From Diplonema papillatum (lineage: Eukaryota; Euglenozoa; Diplonemea; Diplonemida; Diplonemidae): DNA of 64,000 bases. The position numbers and the translations under genes are program-made. Positions 41,256 through 52,433 of the stretch are shown piece after piece (position 1 is the stretch's first letter; each line of letters opens with the position of its first letter). A model generated the notes under the pieces. It saw nothing but the letters and a program-made list of their open reading frames with translations, was not told the DNA's origin and made no database searches. Location: positions 1 to 64,000 of the forward strand of contig JAPJBO010000920.1 of NCBI GenBank assembly GCA_030068145.1, in the 5' to 3' direction.

Positions 41256-42310
41256 CCCCCGAGGGCCTCCCTCGGGACTAAAACCGACACCTCGGCAAAA
41301 TAAACGGAAATTATCTTGCCGAATAAATGCTTATTATTGGGAAAACTAAATTCCCGAGGATGGAAACAACCACATTGTCATGTTGCTACATGACGGCGTG
41401 AAATTTTGATTAATCGCGGGGAGTTGGAGTTGTGTAGTTTTGCAACGCGAGTGCTCGGTCGTTTGCAGGTGATCAGCAGGTGCACACTTGGTCAGTTTGC
41501 TGCAAGTCGAGTAGCTCAGAATCGCAAGTACAATGGTTGGGAAAACTAGATTCCCGAGAATGGAAACAAAACATCCATGTTGCTACAGGATGGCGTGAAC
41601 TTTGAGAAGTCGCGAAGAGCTGGTGTGTTGTAATTTGCAACGCGAGTGCTCGGTCGCATGCACATGCACAGCAGGTGATCAGCAGGTGCACGCTAGGTCA
41701 GCTTGCTGCAAGTCGAGTTGCTCAGAACCGCAAGCACAATGCAGACGAACTCAGGCAGCTGGCACCCAGTAAGTTCAGGATGACTCACAGTTGGTGTTGC
41801 AACGAGACTCAAACACACTGAAAGTGACACAAGTTTTCTAGCACTGGAACCTGAACATGGAATTGCAGCATGTGTGACATCACTGTCGCTGAACTCGACC
41901 TGACACGCAGTACTTGGCCGGAGCGTTCACGGGAGGGGGTTTCTTCACAGATCTCTGAGCGCGGAGGGTCAAACACTAGCGGATTTGGCTCAAAACGAGC
42001 TCAAAACACGCGATTTCACTCACCACAGGGAGAAAAAAAAAACTGCGAGGGGTCTCCCCTACAGATTTCTGCCTACGACCCCCACGAAAAAATAAACGAA
42101 TTTATTTCCCTAGGGACAATAAATTTCATTTATTTGTTTCGACTGAAAATAGCTGGCCCCCCCTTCCGAGATCGGAAAAAATAAATTCGTTTATTTGTCC
42201 GGCCTGTGTAAACACAACGGAATCCTGTCAAAAAATAAACGAATTTTATCGTCACGCTCCTCAAGCCATTTCCACCAGAGGGAATTTATTTCTCCCAAAT
42301 AAAAGGATAG
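41256..42310 (+). repeat. ~1-kb repeat shared with 48.6-49.6 kb, in the MORN intron
   Basis: Its left edge (CGAGGGCCTCCCTCGGGACT and flank) matches half of the foldback at 48539-48733. Its right part (CAAAACGAGCTCAAAACACG to about 42310) matches 49195-49580 directly. A 195-bp tandem duplication lies inside at about 41400-41750. It sits within the inferred intron between the two MORN exons. Confidence 0.7.
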
Positions 42311-42396
42311 ACCCCCTTTTTTTTGCTCGGATTATTTGTACTACAAACAGTCCAAAAACAGTCTAAAAACAGTCTAAAATTAGAGAAAAGTGGCAC

Positions 42397-43775
42397 CTGA
42401 TGACCATGTCGTAGGGCACATTCGGGTACCACACGTCAAGCACGTCCGCGAAAGCCACGGTGTTCTTGTCTGTCTTGGCCGTCGCCCGCTTGAAGCAGTT
42501 GTCCGAGAACCTGTCCCCGCCTATGGTGTGCCGCACCCGCCGCAGGTTCTCGAGCGAGAGCTCCTCGCGCCCGTCTGCGAGGTGGACGAACCCTTTCTCG
42601 GCTCCGGAGGGCACCCCGCAGATCTCGCCGCGATGGCGTAGCAGGTCCAACGGGTGGCAGAACGTGGCTCGGTAGCGGTCGATCTCGCGGTGGGGAACCG
42701 AAGGGTACCAGGCTTTGAAGAGGTCTGTCAGCGAGACGGACCCGGATTTCGTCGGATCGAGAACTTGGAGGAGCGACGGGTCGGCGCCTTCGGTTTGGGC
42801 CCAGAGCCTCTGGAGGTCAGCCGTCGCCACCGTGCCTTGCATGGCGCGGTCCTGCGCTTCGAACGCCAGCTGAAGCCGCATGAGGGTCTCGGTGCTGACT
42901 TCGCGGGAATCGGTTTTCGGCCGCCACAGGGCGAGTTCGAGGGGGATGCGCGTGGTTTTGTTGAGCTTCAGGCGACCGTCGCGCGCGGGCGACTGCTGCT
43001 GCTGCTGCAGCGCGACCGGCGGCGCGGCGGCGTGGCGGAGAAACACGAGCTTCCCGACGAGTTTCCCGTTTGCCCACTGCGACTCGTACACCCGGCCGCC
43101 TTTCGCGTACGTCGTGGTGCCTTTGCCCTCGCGCCGCCCGTGAGCCCACGTCCCCTCGAAGACGTCGCCGTTCGCATACAGAACTCGGCCCGCGCCGTGC
43201 TTCCTCCCCTCCGACCACTCTCCGTCGAAGAGTGACCCGATGCCGTGGTAATCGAGCGTGCCGGTGCCGTGCATCCTCCCCTTCTTGTAGGCCCCCAGGT
43301 ACACCTCCCCCTTCGCGAACTCCTCCCGGCCGGTACCTTCCATTTGGTCGTCCTTCCAGTCGCCTTCGTAGCGGTGCCCGGTTGTCATGGCGAGGATTCC
43401 GGGACCGTTTCTCTTGTTCGCCTTCCACGCGCCTTCGAAGATCTCTCCCTTCGCGTAGATGTATTGGCCGAGCCCGTCTCGCCTGTCGCCTTCCCGGACG
43501 CCGCCGTCGTAGAGACAGACGTGCATGCCGTTGCTGTACTCGGTGCCTTGGAACTCCTTGAGCTCCTCGTCCGTGTACAGCCTCTCCTCGCCGGCTTCGA
43601 GCTTCAGCGGGTTGCCGGATTCATCGCGCATGGGGTGCGGCAGCCGGTACCGCAGCACTGTGCGCGGCTTCTCGCCGCCGCCCTTCTCGGCTCCCGCCGG
43701 GTTCTTCGAAAACGGCGTCGCCTTCGGGTTGTTCACTCCCGCCGCCAGCTGCGCCTTCTTCAAGACTGCGCTCAT
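42397..43775 (-). CDS. MORN-repeat protein with EF-hand-like C-terminal segments, exon 1
   Basis: From the ATG at 43775 (MSAVLKKAQL) the exon encodes 459 codons plus two bases. Residues 101-242 hold about six MORN repeats (for example GHRYEGDWKDDQMEGTG, NGDVFEGTWAHGRREGKG). MORN repeats bind membranes or phosphoinositides and often scaffold cortical structures. A Q5 run follows, then two related segments, each with an acidic EF-hand-like loop (DPTKSGSVSLTD; KTDKNTVAFADV) and WYPxVP. An in-frame ATG at 43898 would add 41 residues, but the shorter start is preferred because the three duplicated gene heads share it with the sequence just upstream. A donor (CAG-GTGCCA) at 42396 ends the exon; the stop shortly after is intronic. 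Confidence 0.85.
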
Positions 43776-43984
43776 CTTCCTTCGTGTCTCTATACCAACT
43801 ATACTGTTTCTTGTTGTCTTTTGTCTACTTTTGTGTGTCTTATGACTTGGTTGTTCTTTCTTTCCTGCTGTGCTGTGAACAATTTGTTGCGGTTTCAATA
43901 TCCGAAAACCCCCCTGTGGGCGACTGTATGTAGCAGAGGGGAAGAAACGGTTAGTCTAATGGCCAACAACCTTGTGCTCTTTTG
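43776..43984 (-). promoter_or_regulatory. 5' flank / putative promoter of the MORN gene
   Basis: This flank is preserved in the duplicated heads at about 44378-44590 and 44967-45180, implying that the duplicated unit includes promoter and leader. Weak TATA-like steps (GTATAGTTGGTATAG) lie 15-40 bases before the ATG. No transcript data, so promoter function is inferred. Confidence 0.4.
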
Positions 43985-44125
43985 CTATGATGCAGCTATC
44001 TTGTAAGTCTCCTTGGTTGCTGTAAACTCTGGTATGTAGTGTCTTTGGTAGCTGCATGTTGTGTCTTCACGGAGAGAGGATAGGAGCGTTGCGTTAGTTT
44101 CTAAACTCTGACGTTTGCCTTCCAC

Positions 44126-44377
44126 CTTGCCGTTGCTGTACTCGGTGCCTTCGAACTCCTTGAGCTCCTCGTCCGTGTACAGCCTCTCCTCGCCGGCTTC
44201 GAGCTTCAGCGGGTTGCAGGATTCGTCGCGCATGGGGTGCGGCAGCCGGTACCGCAGCACTGTGCGCGGCTTCTCGCCGCCGCCCTTCTCGGCTCCCGCC
44301 GGGTTCTTCGAAAACGGCGTCGCCTTCGGGTTGTTCACTCCCGCCGCCAGCTGCGCCTTCTTCAAGACTGCGCTCAT
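44126..44377 (-). pseudogene. Duplicated MORN gene head, copy 1
   Basis: 84 codons from ATG at 44377 nearly identical to the MORN protein N-terminus (Gly54 becomes Cys, Gln76 becomes Glu). It ends at GGC AAG followed by GTGGAAGG, which could be a splice donor. Beyond it the frame runs into unrelated sequence. No MORN repeats are present. Confidence 0.75.
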
Positions 44378-44714
44378 CTTCCTTCGTGTCTCTATACCAA
44401 CTATACTGTTTCTTGTTGTCTTTTTCCTACTTTTGTGTGTCTTATGACTTGGTTGTTCTTTCTTTCCTGCTGTGCTGTGAACAATTTGTTGCGGTTTCAA
44501 TATCCGAAAACCCCCCTGTGGGCGACTGTATGTAGCAGAGGGGAAGAAACGGTTAGTCTAATGGCCAACAACCTTGTGCTCTTTTGCTATGATGCAGCTA
44601 TCTTGTAAGTCTCCTTGGTTGCTGTAAACTCTGGTATGTAGTGTCTTTGGTGTCTTCACAGAGAGAGGATAGGAGCGTAGCGTTAGTTTCTAAACTCTGA
44701 CGTTTGCCTTCCAC

Positions 44715-44966
44715 CTTGCCGTTGCTGTACTCGGTGCCTTCGAACTCCTTGAGCTCCTCGTCCGTGTACAGCCTCTCCTCGCCGGCTTCGAGCCTCAACG
44801 GGTTGCAGGATTCGTCGCGCATGGGGTGCGGCAGCCGGTACCGCAGCACTGTGCGCGGCTTCTCGCCGCCGCCCTTCTCGGCTCCCGCCGGGTTCTTCGA
44901 AAACGGCGTCGCCTTCGGGTTGTTCACTCCCGCCGCCAGCTGCGCCTTCTTCAAGACTGCGCTCAT
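44715..44966 (-). pseudogene. Duplicated MORN gene head, copy 2
   Basis: Same 252-nt head as copy 1, offset by 589 bp, with one further change (Lys58 to Arg). It ends at the same AAG-GTGGAAGG candidate donor. Confidence 0.75.
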
Positions 44967-45332
44967 CTTCCTTCGTGTCTCTATACCAACTATACTGTTT
45001 CTTGTTGTCTTTTTCCTACTTTTGTGTGTCTTATGACTTGGTTGTTCTTTCTTTCCTGCTGTGCTGTGAACAATTTGTTGCGGTTTCAATATCCGAAAAC
45101 CCCCCTGTGGGCGACTGTATGTAGCAGAGGGGAAGAAACGGTTAGTCTAATGGCCAACAACCTTGTGCTCTTTTGCTTTGATGCAGCTATCTTGTAAGTC
45201 TCTTTGGTTGCTGTAAACTCTGGTATGTAGTGTCTTTGGTAGCTGCATGTTGTGTCTTCACGGAGAGAGGATAGGAGCGTAGCGTTAGTTTCTAAACTCT
45301 GACGTTTGCTAAGATGCGGGGTTGCCTTCTAC

Positions 45333-45576
45333 CTTGCCGTTGCTGTACTCGGTGCCTTGGAACTCCTTGAGCTCCTCGTCCGTGTACAGCCTCTCCTCAC
45401 CGGCTTCGAGCTTCAGCGGGTTGCCGGATTCATCGCGCATGGGGTGCGGCAGCCGGTACCGCAGCACTGTGCGCGGCTTCTCGCCGCCGCCCTTCTCGGC
45501 TCCCGCCGGGTTCTTACGGCGCCTTCGGGTTGTTCACTCCCGCCGCCAGCTGCGCCTTCTTCAAGACTGCGCTCAT
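45333..45576 (-). pseudogene. Duplicated MORN gene head, copy 3 (8-bp deletion)
   Basis: 244 nt; eight bases are missing in the FSKNPAGA region, which shifts the frame. The upstream flank is lost and replaced by a 17-bp repeat array, so this is the degenerate outer end of the series. Confidence 0.75.
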
Positions 45577-45624
45577 CTTCCTCTGTACCAACTATATTGT
45601 TTCTTGTTGTCGCCAAGTCGAAAC

Positions 45625-45735
45625 ATACAATAGGTAGTCGAATACAATAGGTAGTCAAGTACAATAGGTAGCCGAATACGATAGGTGGTCGAATACAATA
45701 GGTAGTCAAATACAATAGGTAGTCGAATACAATGT
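45625..45735. repeat. 17-bp repeat (AATACAATAGGTAGTCG)n
   Basis: About seven imperfect units directly follow the outermost MORN head copy. Confidence 0.85.
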
Positions 45736-45880
45736 GGCTTGGCGCTTGCGCTGAACACAAGCTCGTCGAGACCGTCAGCCACAGGGCAGAGCGGACGGGG
45801 TTGTCGCACTGTGCTGCTTCCGACTCAAGCTTTACAAGCTGTGGTTGGCCGGCACGTTCCTGGACCAGGAGCGGCCTTTT
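45735..45880 (+). repeat. Repeat family F, partial copy
   Basis: Matches 21625-21780 and 49875-50020 (AAGCTCGTCGAGAC, CAGGGCAGAGCGGACGGGG, CTGGACCAGGAGCGGCC). Confidence 0.7.
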
Positions 45881-45884
45881 TTCT

Positions 45885-46925
45885 TTTTTCTTCTTCTTCT
45901 TCTTCCCGTCCAACGACACCCCCCCAACCACCTGGCTCTTGGGTGGCTGACGACTGCACGAGCAGCATTCCCGCAGTGAGACTGCAAGCTTCTTGGGCTA
46001 CGCTCTTGCGAATCATGACTGGTCAGTTTGGGTAGATGAATCGCTAGCCACAGGGCTGAAGGTAACCCCGAATCAGGCTAGCACCACGCTGGCTGACAGC
46101 TAGGGTTCTTTTAGAGTCTTCTAGGCTTTCGCTCTTGCCGATCATGGCTGGACATAGGATTGCTGAGAAGAAACGCAGAAAAAACGCCGCCCGATGAAAA
46201 CGAAATAAAATCCAAAAAAAAAAGAAGAAAAAAAAAGCCCGGTCAACAAACGGTTCGGATAGGGAGAGAGACTTGACCAACAGGTTCACCCCCCCGCACG
46301 CCAAGTCCGCCCTTCGGTATAAGTTCGTCCAAGGAACTTCACTCACTTCGTTCACGAAGTTCTTGATCCCTCTCTCTCCCCTCTCACCGTCTCTCTTTTG
46401 ATGCTGCTTAGTGATGGCCCAGAGAAGCGCATGTAACGTGTCAGGTGCTTACCGCACTTTGAAACGTGATCGGCTAGGGGGGGTGCGTCTGAGACTCTGG
46501 AGGATGGGGGTGTGGCGGGGAACAGGGGGTCTCTACTGTAGCGACTCCGGATCTCTGTACGCGTATAAAAGTCTCTTTTACGCAGTTTCTTATTCTCTTT
46601 TTTTTTTTTAGTGCGGGGGTTTAGGTACCAGGCAGGGGACTTTAGCTCTTTGTCTGACCGAGCAAAAAAGCCGGTTTCAGCCAAAAACCCGGTTTTGGGG
46701 CTCTGCGGTGCCTGTGGGTGTCTGAGTGCCTGGAACCGTCGCCCCGCGCACGTAAACAAAGGGACGGAGGGGGGTGGTGAGATATAAGCTTGCGGTGGTG
46801 GTGGTGTGCACGTCTATCAAACTACGGAGTGGTAAGTGAAAAGCTTCGAATTGCAGTGACACACCGTGACGCGCCATGTATCTGCAGTCACTGTACAGTA
46901 CAGTACAGTACAGGGGCCACTTGAA
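45885..46925. other. Region without recognisable genes
   Basis: Purine/pyrimidine tracts and short ORFs only; a TATAAAA near 46563 has no gene downstream that I can recognise. Confidence 0.35.
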
Positions 46926-47576
46926 ATCATAATTTATAAAGAGACAAAACCATATCGGAAGCACTTAAGTGGGGAAAATATTTATCGGAACGTTTCCGAT
47001 AAATATTTTTTTTTGTTTCCGATAAATATTTTTTGTTTCCGATAAATATTTTTCTGTTTCCGATAAATATTTTTGATATGGGTTCCTGGGGACTAGTCCC
47101 CAGTGCGAAATGTGCCCAAGGGGAGTCCCATTGGGCAAGCAATTTCATTGGATTTTGCGAGGACCCTAAGTAATCCGGAGCCAGTGTGATAGACCTCTGT
47201 GATGTGGGCCGCTTCACTGCTCGTCTGCATGTGGACTGCTCTGTACCTGTGCCTTCTCCGCGCTTGCAGCTTTTCAAGCCGGCCACGCCTGCTTTCCCTT
47301 TTCTGTCTTTCGACCTCGGTGATCCCTCGCGGGCGTCCTGCTGTGCCATCTGAATCTCCTCGCCTTCCTTCCTGGTTTGCTTGGCACCCTCTGCTCGCGC
47401 AGCTTGCGGCGCGGGTCTCTTCAGAGCCGGTCGTCTTCGTGTGCGCTGTTCTGTCATCGCTTGCCTGTGTTGCTGATTTCTGCAACAAAGGCAGTTTTGG
47501 CCCGTGAAATGGGCTAGTCTTTATTGTGTGAGTGCTTTTGTCTCCAGGATTGAAATGAGGCTGACGCGGAAAATCC

Positions 47577-47654
47577 TACCGTCCGACATGGCACAAGTCA
47601 AGGGAAACAAATATTTGTATTTGTTTCCCTTGACTTGTGCCATGTCGGACGGTA
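47577..47654. other. Perfect 37-bp hairpin with a TTTG loop
   Basis: Bases 47577-47613 and 47618-47654 are exact reverse complements, separated by four bases. RNA from either strand would form a 37-bp stem. Perfect pairing suggests a recent origin or maintained function. It has no runs or ORF of note. Confidence 0.9.
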
Positions 47655-47659
47655 ACTAC

Positions 47660-48400
47660 GGTGTTTACGGGAACTAGTATGCACAGCAGCCCCGATACTA
47701 CTAAGCCCCGTTGGCATACTTACACTCCATGGCTGCCTCGATGGCACCAAATCCGTAGTCGTGGTTAGACATTTTCAGGTAGGAGGATGTTACCTGGTCA
47801 GGACCGCATGCAGCTTTGTCGTTTTGGGGCCGCGTAGGACCCGGATGAAGTCGTTGCGAATACACACAACAGATCAACGAAGGGTAGAACTGGGGAACAT
47901 GCAGATCAGACGGAAGTAGAATGTGCAAACTTATCCTTTTCTTGACTTGCCGTTCTGAAAGCTGTTGAGGGGCCCCTACGTAGGTTCTCGCATGATTCGT
48001 TCGCCTTTGTAACACTATCCGTTTGTAGTAAGCTTTGCAGTTGTGTTCTTGCAATATCTAGCCGAATGGTGGGTGGCGGATTTCCGCGCTCGTGCGCAAG
48101 ACGCAGTTTTACTGCAACTGCAGTGTAAGCCGAACCCGGTTCGTGACCTTTGTCGCGGTGAAGTGGTACAAAGTCTTCAGCTTTCAGATCCGGATACTGC
48201 TCAATGCAACCAGATAGTTAGATGCCACTTGATGGATACCCGTGTGCTGCATTCGAAAAGGTTTGCGTATCTGGTGTTGAAAATTGAACAGCCTTTGCTG
48301 GGGAGGCTTTCGACCCGAAACTAGATAGAAAAACGATCGTATTTGGCTTCGTCGCGGTCGTCCACGGGACGAAGTAGGTGAACCTACTGTCAAAGTGATC
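47660..48400. other. No gene recognised between the hairpin and the right array
   Basis: Contains unsupported ORFs of about 70-120 codons on both strands. No domain visible. Confidence 0.35.
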
Positions 48401-48538
48401 AATACTTCTCGGAAACAGAAAAATATTTATCGGAAACAAAAAAATATTTATCGGAAACAAAAAAAAATATTTATCGGAAACACAAAAAAATATTTATCGG
48501 AAACAAAAAAAAATATTTATCGGAAACAAAAAATAAGC

Positions 48539-48733
48539 ATTTATTCGGCAAGATAATTTCCGTTTATTTTGCCGAGGTGTCGGTTTTAGTCCCGAGGGAG
48601 GCCCGAGGGGGGGTTTGCAACCCCGAGCCACGAGCGGAGCGAGTGGCGAGGGGTTGCAAACCCCCCCGAGGGCCTCCCGAGGGACTAAAACCGACACCGA
48701 GGCAAAATTGGCGGAAATTATTGCCGAATAAAT
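48539..48733. repeat. Large foldback (arms ~85-90 bp)
   Basis: The arms begin ATTTATTCGGCAA and share GTCGGTTTTAGTCCCGAGGG and GGGTTTGCAACCCC, closing on a GC-rich centre (GAGCGGAGCGAG). A partial copy of the right arm lies at 41256-41345. The block at 61153-61280 has similar design without sequence identity over the arms. Confidence 0.8.
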
Positions 48734-49189
48734 GATTTTATTGGGAAAAATAAATTCCCGAGGATGGAAAGAAAACCATACTGCTTTGCAGTTATGTTGG
48801 TGTCTAGCAGAACGTTGCGTAGCAAATGTGCACGGCAGAACGTTGTGTAAGACGTTGAGCATATTGCTTTGCAGTTACGTTGGTGTTTAGCAGAACGTTG
48901 CGTAGCAGAACGTTGTGTGTCTGAGACATTGCGTAGCAGAACGTTGTGTAGGAGTGGAGTTGTTGTAAGTGACGGGTCACAGATCAATGTGCCTGGTTGT
49001 TCTGCTGCAACTGGGGGAGTCCCGGCAGGTTGACGTTGTAGTTCACAACATACGATGCTGCTTGCATGGGCGCTTGCATGAAGGACTGCACAGGTGATGT
49101 CGTGCTGGGTAGGACTGTTGGATGAGCGCTGCTGACAAGTGCTGCGGTTTTCTTTCTGCGAGGTCTTGATATGGATCAGAAAGGATGAA

Positions 49190-49590
49190 TTAGACTCAAA
49201 ACGAGCTCAAAACACGCGATTTCACTCACCACAGGGAGAAAAAAAAATTTGCGAGGGGTCTCCCCTACAGATTTCTGCCTACGACCTTATTTTGCGCCGC
49301 CAGCTATTTTCAGTCGGAAAAATAAACGAATTTATTTCGCCGCCAGCTATTTTCAGTCGGAAAAATAAACGAATTTATTTCCCTAGGGACAATAAATTTC
49401 ATTTATTTGTTTCGACTGAAAATAGCTGGCGGCGCAAAATAAATTCCGAGATCGGAAAAAAATAAATTCGTTTATTTGTCCGGCCTGTGTAAACACAACG
49501 GAATCCTGTCAAAAAATAAACGAAATTTATCGTCACGCTCCGCAAGCCATTTCCACCAGAGGGAATTTATTTTTCCCAATAAAAATATTT
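49190..49590 (+). repeat. Second copy of the 41.9-42.3 kb repeat
   Basis: Direct near-identical match to about 41990-42310, with an internal extra copy of CGCCAGCTATTTTCAGTCGG flanking AATAAACGAATTTATTT. Confidence 0.75.
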
Positions 49591-49764
49591 ATCGGAAACA
49601 GTTTCCGATAAATATTTTCCCGACTTAAGTGCTTCCCTTATGGTTTTCTCCGATTTATAAATTATTTTTATTTTTTTGAAAAACCGAAACCGGAAAAACC
49701 CGGTTCCTGAAACCGGGAAACCGGGTTTCCAAAGTCCCCTGGTTTAGGTACCAGGGAAAGCCTG

Positions 49765-50035
49765 CTACACGGGAGCCAAGCTTCACGTGTTCGGCGGTAC
49801 TGCAGAGCCACGGGCCTACGGGTCAAGTGGCTACCGATTTCCCAAACTAAAGCATCAAGGCTTGGCGCACCTTGGGGCTTGGCGCTCGCGCTGAAACACA
49901 AGCTCGTCGAGACGGTCAGCCGCAGGGCAGAGCGGGCGGGGTTGTGGCACTGTGCTGCCTCCGACTCAAGCTTTGCAAGCTGTGGTTGACCGTCACGTTC
50001 CTGGACCAGGAGCGGCCTTTTTCTCTTTTTCTCTT
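49765..50035 (+). repeat. Repeat family F, full copy
   Basis: Same block as 21533-21790, with minor indels. Confidence 0.75.
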
Positions 50036-50212
50036 TAGTGCGGGGAAAGGGTCTTTACACGCGGCTTTGTTTGAGCGGAAGAAAGCCTTCGGAGGAGACC
50101 CCCCACGGGTGGGGAGGAGAGGAACTTTAAGTTTAACGGCTAGGCGGCAGAACACAGCCTATCATGCACGGTTGATGTTGGCATTCGAGTCTTCTTAGAA
50201 GAGGCGGGCGGT

Positions 50213-50502
50213 GCTTACCAGAAGTGGCCCACTTAGAACCAGGATTCTACGTCAGGGTTCAATGAAGTAACCCCGAGCTCACGCCCATTTAAAGTTTGAG
50301 AATAGGTCGAGGAAGCGATTTCCCCAATGCCTAATCATTCGCTTTACCTGGCGTAACTCCTGTTTTGGTTCTAGCTATCCTGAGGGAAACTTCGGAGTGA
50401 ACCAGCTACTAGATGGTTCGATGGGTCTTTCGCCCCTATACCCAGCTTTGACGAGCGATTTGCACGTCAACACCGCAACGGACCTCCACCAGGGTTTCCC
50501 CG
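50213..50502 (-). rRNA. LSU (28S) rRNA pseudogene fragment 1
   Basis: The minus strand carries conserved 28S signatures: CTGGGTATAGGGGCGAAAG, CGAACCATCTAGTAGCTGG, GAAGTTTCCCTCAGGATAGC, GGTAAAGCGAATGATTAG, CTCAAACTTTAAATGGG and GTGGGCCACTT. These fit the 5' half of nuclear LSU rRNA. Only about 290 bp is present and flanks are unrelated, so it is a dispersed rDNA fragment rather than a working gene. Confidence 0.85.
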
Positions 50503-51620
50503 GGGTAATGGATTAGAAACTGAGAGACAGAGAAGCAAAAAAGAGAGAAACAATCTATCACGCGGCGTCCACTTTTCTACGGTTTGGTGGCAGCGTGAAG
50601 GCCATGAGCTTTTTATGCTGCGGTCGCTGAGCTTTGCTAAGCGAGATTGAAGGAGTGCAACAAGCTACAAGGGGGGTTTGATGCGGGAATGCTTGGAACA
50701 GGCGTGTGTACTCGACACTGCTCTGTGCCTTCCAGCCACGGACACACAGCGGTGTAAAGCCTGCAGCGACACCTCCCGAAAGCGAGCCAAGGGCGATGAG
50801 ACGTATCTGCGGCTGCTGCGGCAGTTGCCCACGCGCAGAACGCGGGGAAGAGAAGCGTGTTTTCCCAACTACTTTGAAGCCCCTTCCCGACCGAGAGAGA
50901 GAGCGCAGACACAATCCATCTCAAAAAAGAGTCTGGCTTTGTCGACACCGAGTCCGGCCCTCAGATGCTGGAGTTAAAGCTGGGGATAAAGCTGGTGTCA
51001 CGTACGCGTAGTACCTCCACACAGCAGCTGGTATCCTGCTACCACAGCTGCTGCTATCCACCCAGTAGAGAGCACAGGCCTGGCCATGCATACGCAGTGC
51101 AGCAGCTACGTCCCAACGTATAGGCTCTGGTATCCTCGGCATACCCTTAGGTAGTGCTGTAAGGTACATGTGGATGGTATCAGTAGCACTGTGGTATGCT
51201 AGCCCGCTTTTCCAGCGTTTATTGTGGTTTAGAGGTTCGGTCCATTGAGGCTGGGAGTCGGGTAGTGTGAGGGATCCAGACATGATGCCACAATTTAACT
51301 ACGGCTGGCCAAGTTTGCAACTGATGCGACCGACGCCAAGAACGTTGAAGTATATGGCGAAAGATGCAGTGGTGTCACCTGAGGGCTGGGAATTTTTAAG
51401 TACACGGACCACACGGATCAGCATGCACTTTAAGCAGCGGCTGCCGGCTTATCCCGTGATACCGTTTACATGTAAATTTTAGTTGGTTAACATGAACAGA
51501 CTACATTGTACGAAATTCGTTATGAATTTAGTCCGCAGGTCCACATGTGGCCCCCCCCCCTCTTTTCGGGTGTGGATTTACACGCGGTTTTGGTTGCGGC
51601 ACACCCGCTTTTCGGGCGCG
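50498..51620. other. 1.1-kb insert within the rRNA fragments; no gene recognised
   Basis: Flanked by the 53-bp rDNA direct repeat. A segment near 51205-51265 (TTTAGAGGTTCGGT...GGGTAGT) is related to about 41113-41190. No coding domain. Confidence 0.45.
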
Positions 51621-51785
51621 AGCTTTGACGAGCGATTTGCACGTCAACACCGCAACGGACCTCCACCAGGGTTACCTTGGCTTCGTCCTATCCAGGCATA
51701 GTTCACCATCTTTCGGGTCCCAACAAGTGTACTTAACCTCGAATCCCTTTCCAGTAAATCAGGATCGGGCTGTGCTGCGTCCTCA
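51621..51785 (-). rRNA. LSU (28S) rRNA pseudogene fragment 2
   Basis: Continues the same rRNA region toward its 5' side: GGACCCGAAAGATGGTGAAC, TATGCCTGG, CTGGTGGAGGTCCGT and GACGTGCAAATCG. Its left 53 bp (51621-51673) repeat the left-to-right end of fragment 1 (50445-50497), so the two pieces overlap in rRNA coordinates. Confidence 0.85.
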
Positions 51786-51789
51786 AGGA

Positions 51790-52430
51790 TTGGAACATCT
51801 CCCTTTCAGCGCGGCTTGTGGTAGGTTTCGAATTTTGGATTTCTGGGGATGCCCCGCTTGGGTTTTCTGATGTTTTCCTTAAGGAATTGCCTTGTGGGAG
51901 GTGGTTCTGTCTTGTTTTTGCATTCTGCAGCCATTATTTCAGCCTAAACAAGCATCCGACCGGTTATTTTGAATTTCCCGAGCATTCCAGGACCACCCGA
52001 GTGGTAGGTTTCTGGTTTTGGGCTGCTGGGGGCCCCCCTTTTTTTGGTTTGACACCCCAAGCCTCGCACACGTGTTAGACTCCTTGGTCCGTGTTTTAAG
52101 ACGGGTAGTAGAAGATCGCTGTGTCTGCGATTTGCTATGAGGGGGGGGGGGTCAGCCGGCTGATGGATGGATGGATGGTTCTTAACAAGATGCCTGGACG
52201 GGGTGGCGTTCGGGCAGGCCTGCTGTAACCACAGGGGAGCTAGAACCCAGAGAAACGGGGGGTTCTGCTCAGCAGAAGGTTCTCCGCACGGATTTTTGCC
52301 CTCGCTGGGGCTCAGAACACACGTCGTGCTTGGTCCACCTGAAGTCAGATCCAGGTGCCATCCACGTCTCCCGTGCCACGACATCCACGGTTCGTCGCTG
52401 GGGGTAATCACCCATCGCCGAGCTGCTTTA
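51790..52430. other. No gene recognised
   Basis: A TGGA microsatellite lies at about 52161-52178, followed by GTTCTTAACAAGATGCCTGG, which recurs near 62716. Confidence 0.35.
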
Positions 52431-52433
52431 GTA

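Larger units (their letters stand above)
46930..49664. mobile_element. Inverted-repeat-bounded segment with TTTCCGATAAATATTTT arrays
   Basis: The first ~60 bp (TAATTTATAAA...GCACTTAAGT...GGAAAATATTTATCGG) recur inverted at the right end. Arrays of TTTCCGATAAATATTTT occupy 46968-47076 and, inverted, 48405-48535 and 49576-49620. Inside are a perfect hairpin, a large foldback and a copy of the 41.9-42.3 kb repeat. No transposase recognised. Confidence 0.6.

Noticed and set aside
42654..44006. Plus-strand ORFs opposite the MORN gene
   Set aside because: They mirror the MORN exon and its duplicated heads; the minus-strand frame has clear repeats and motifs.
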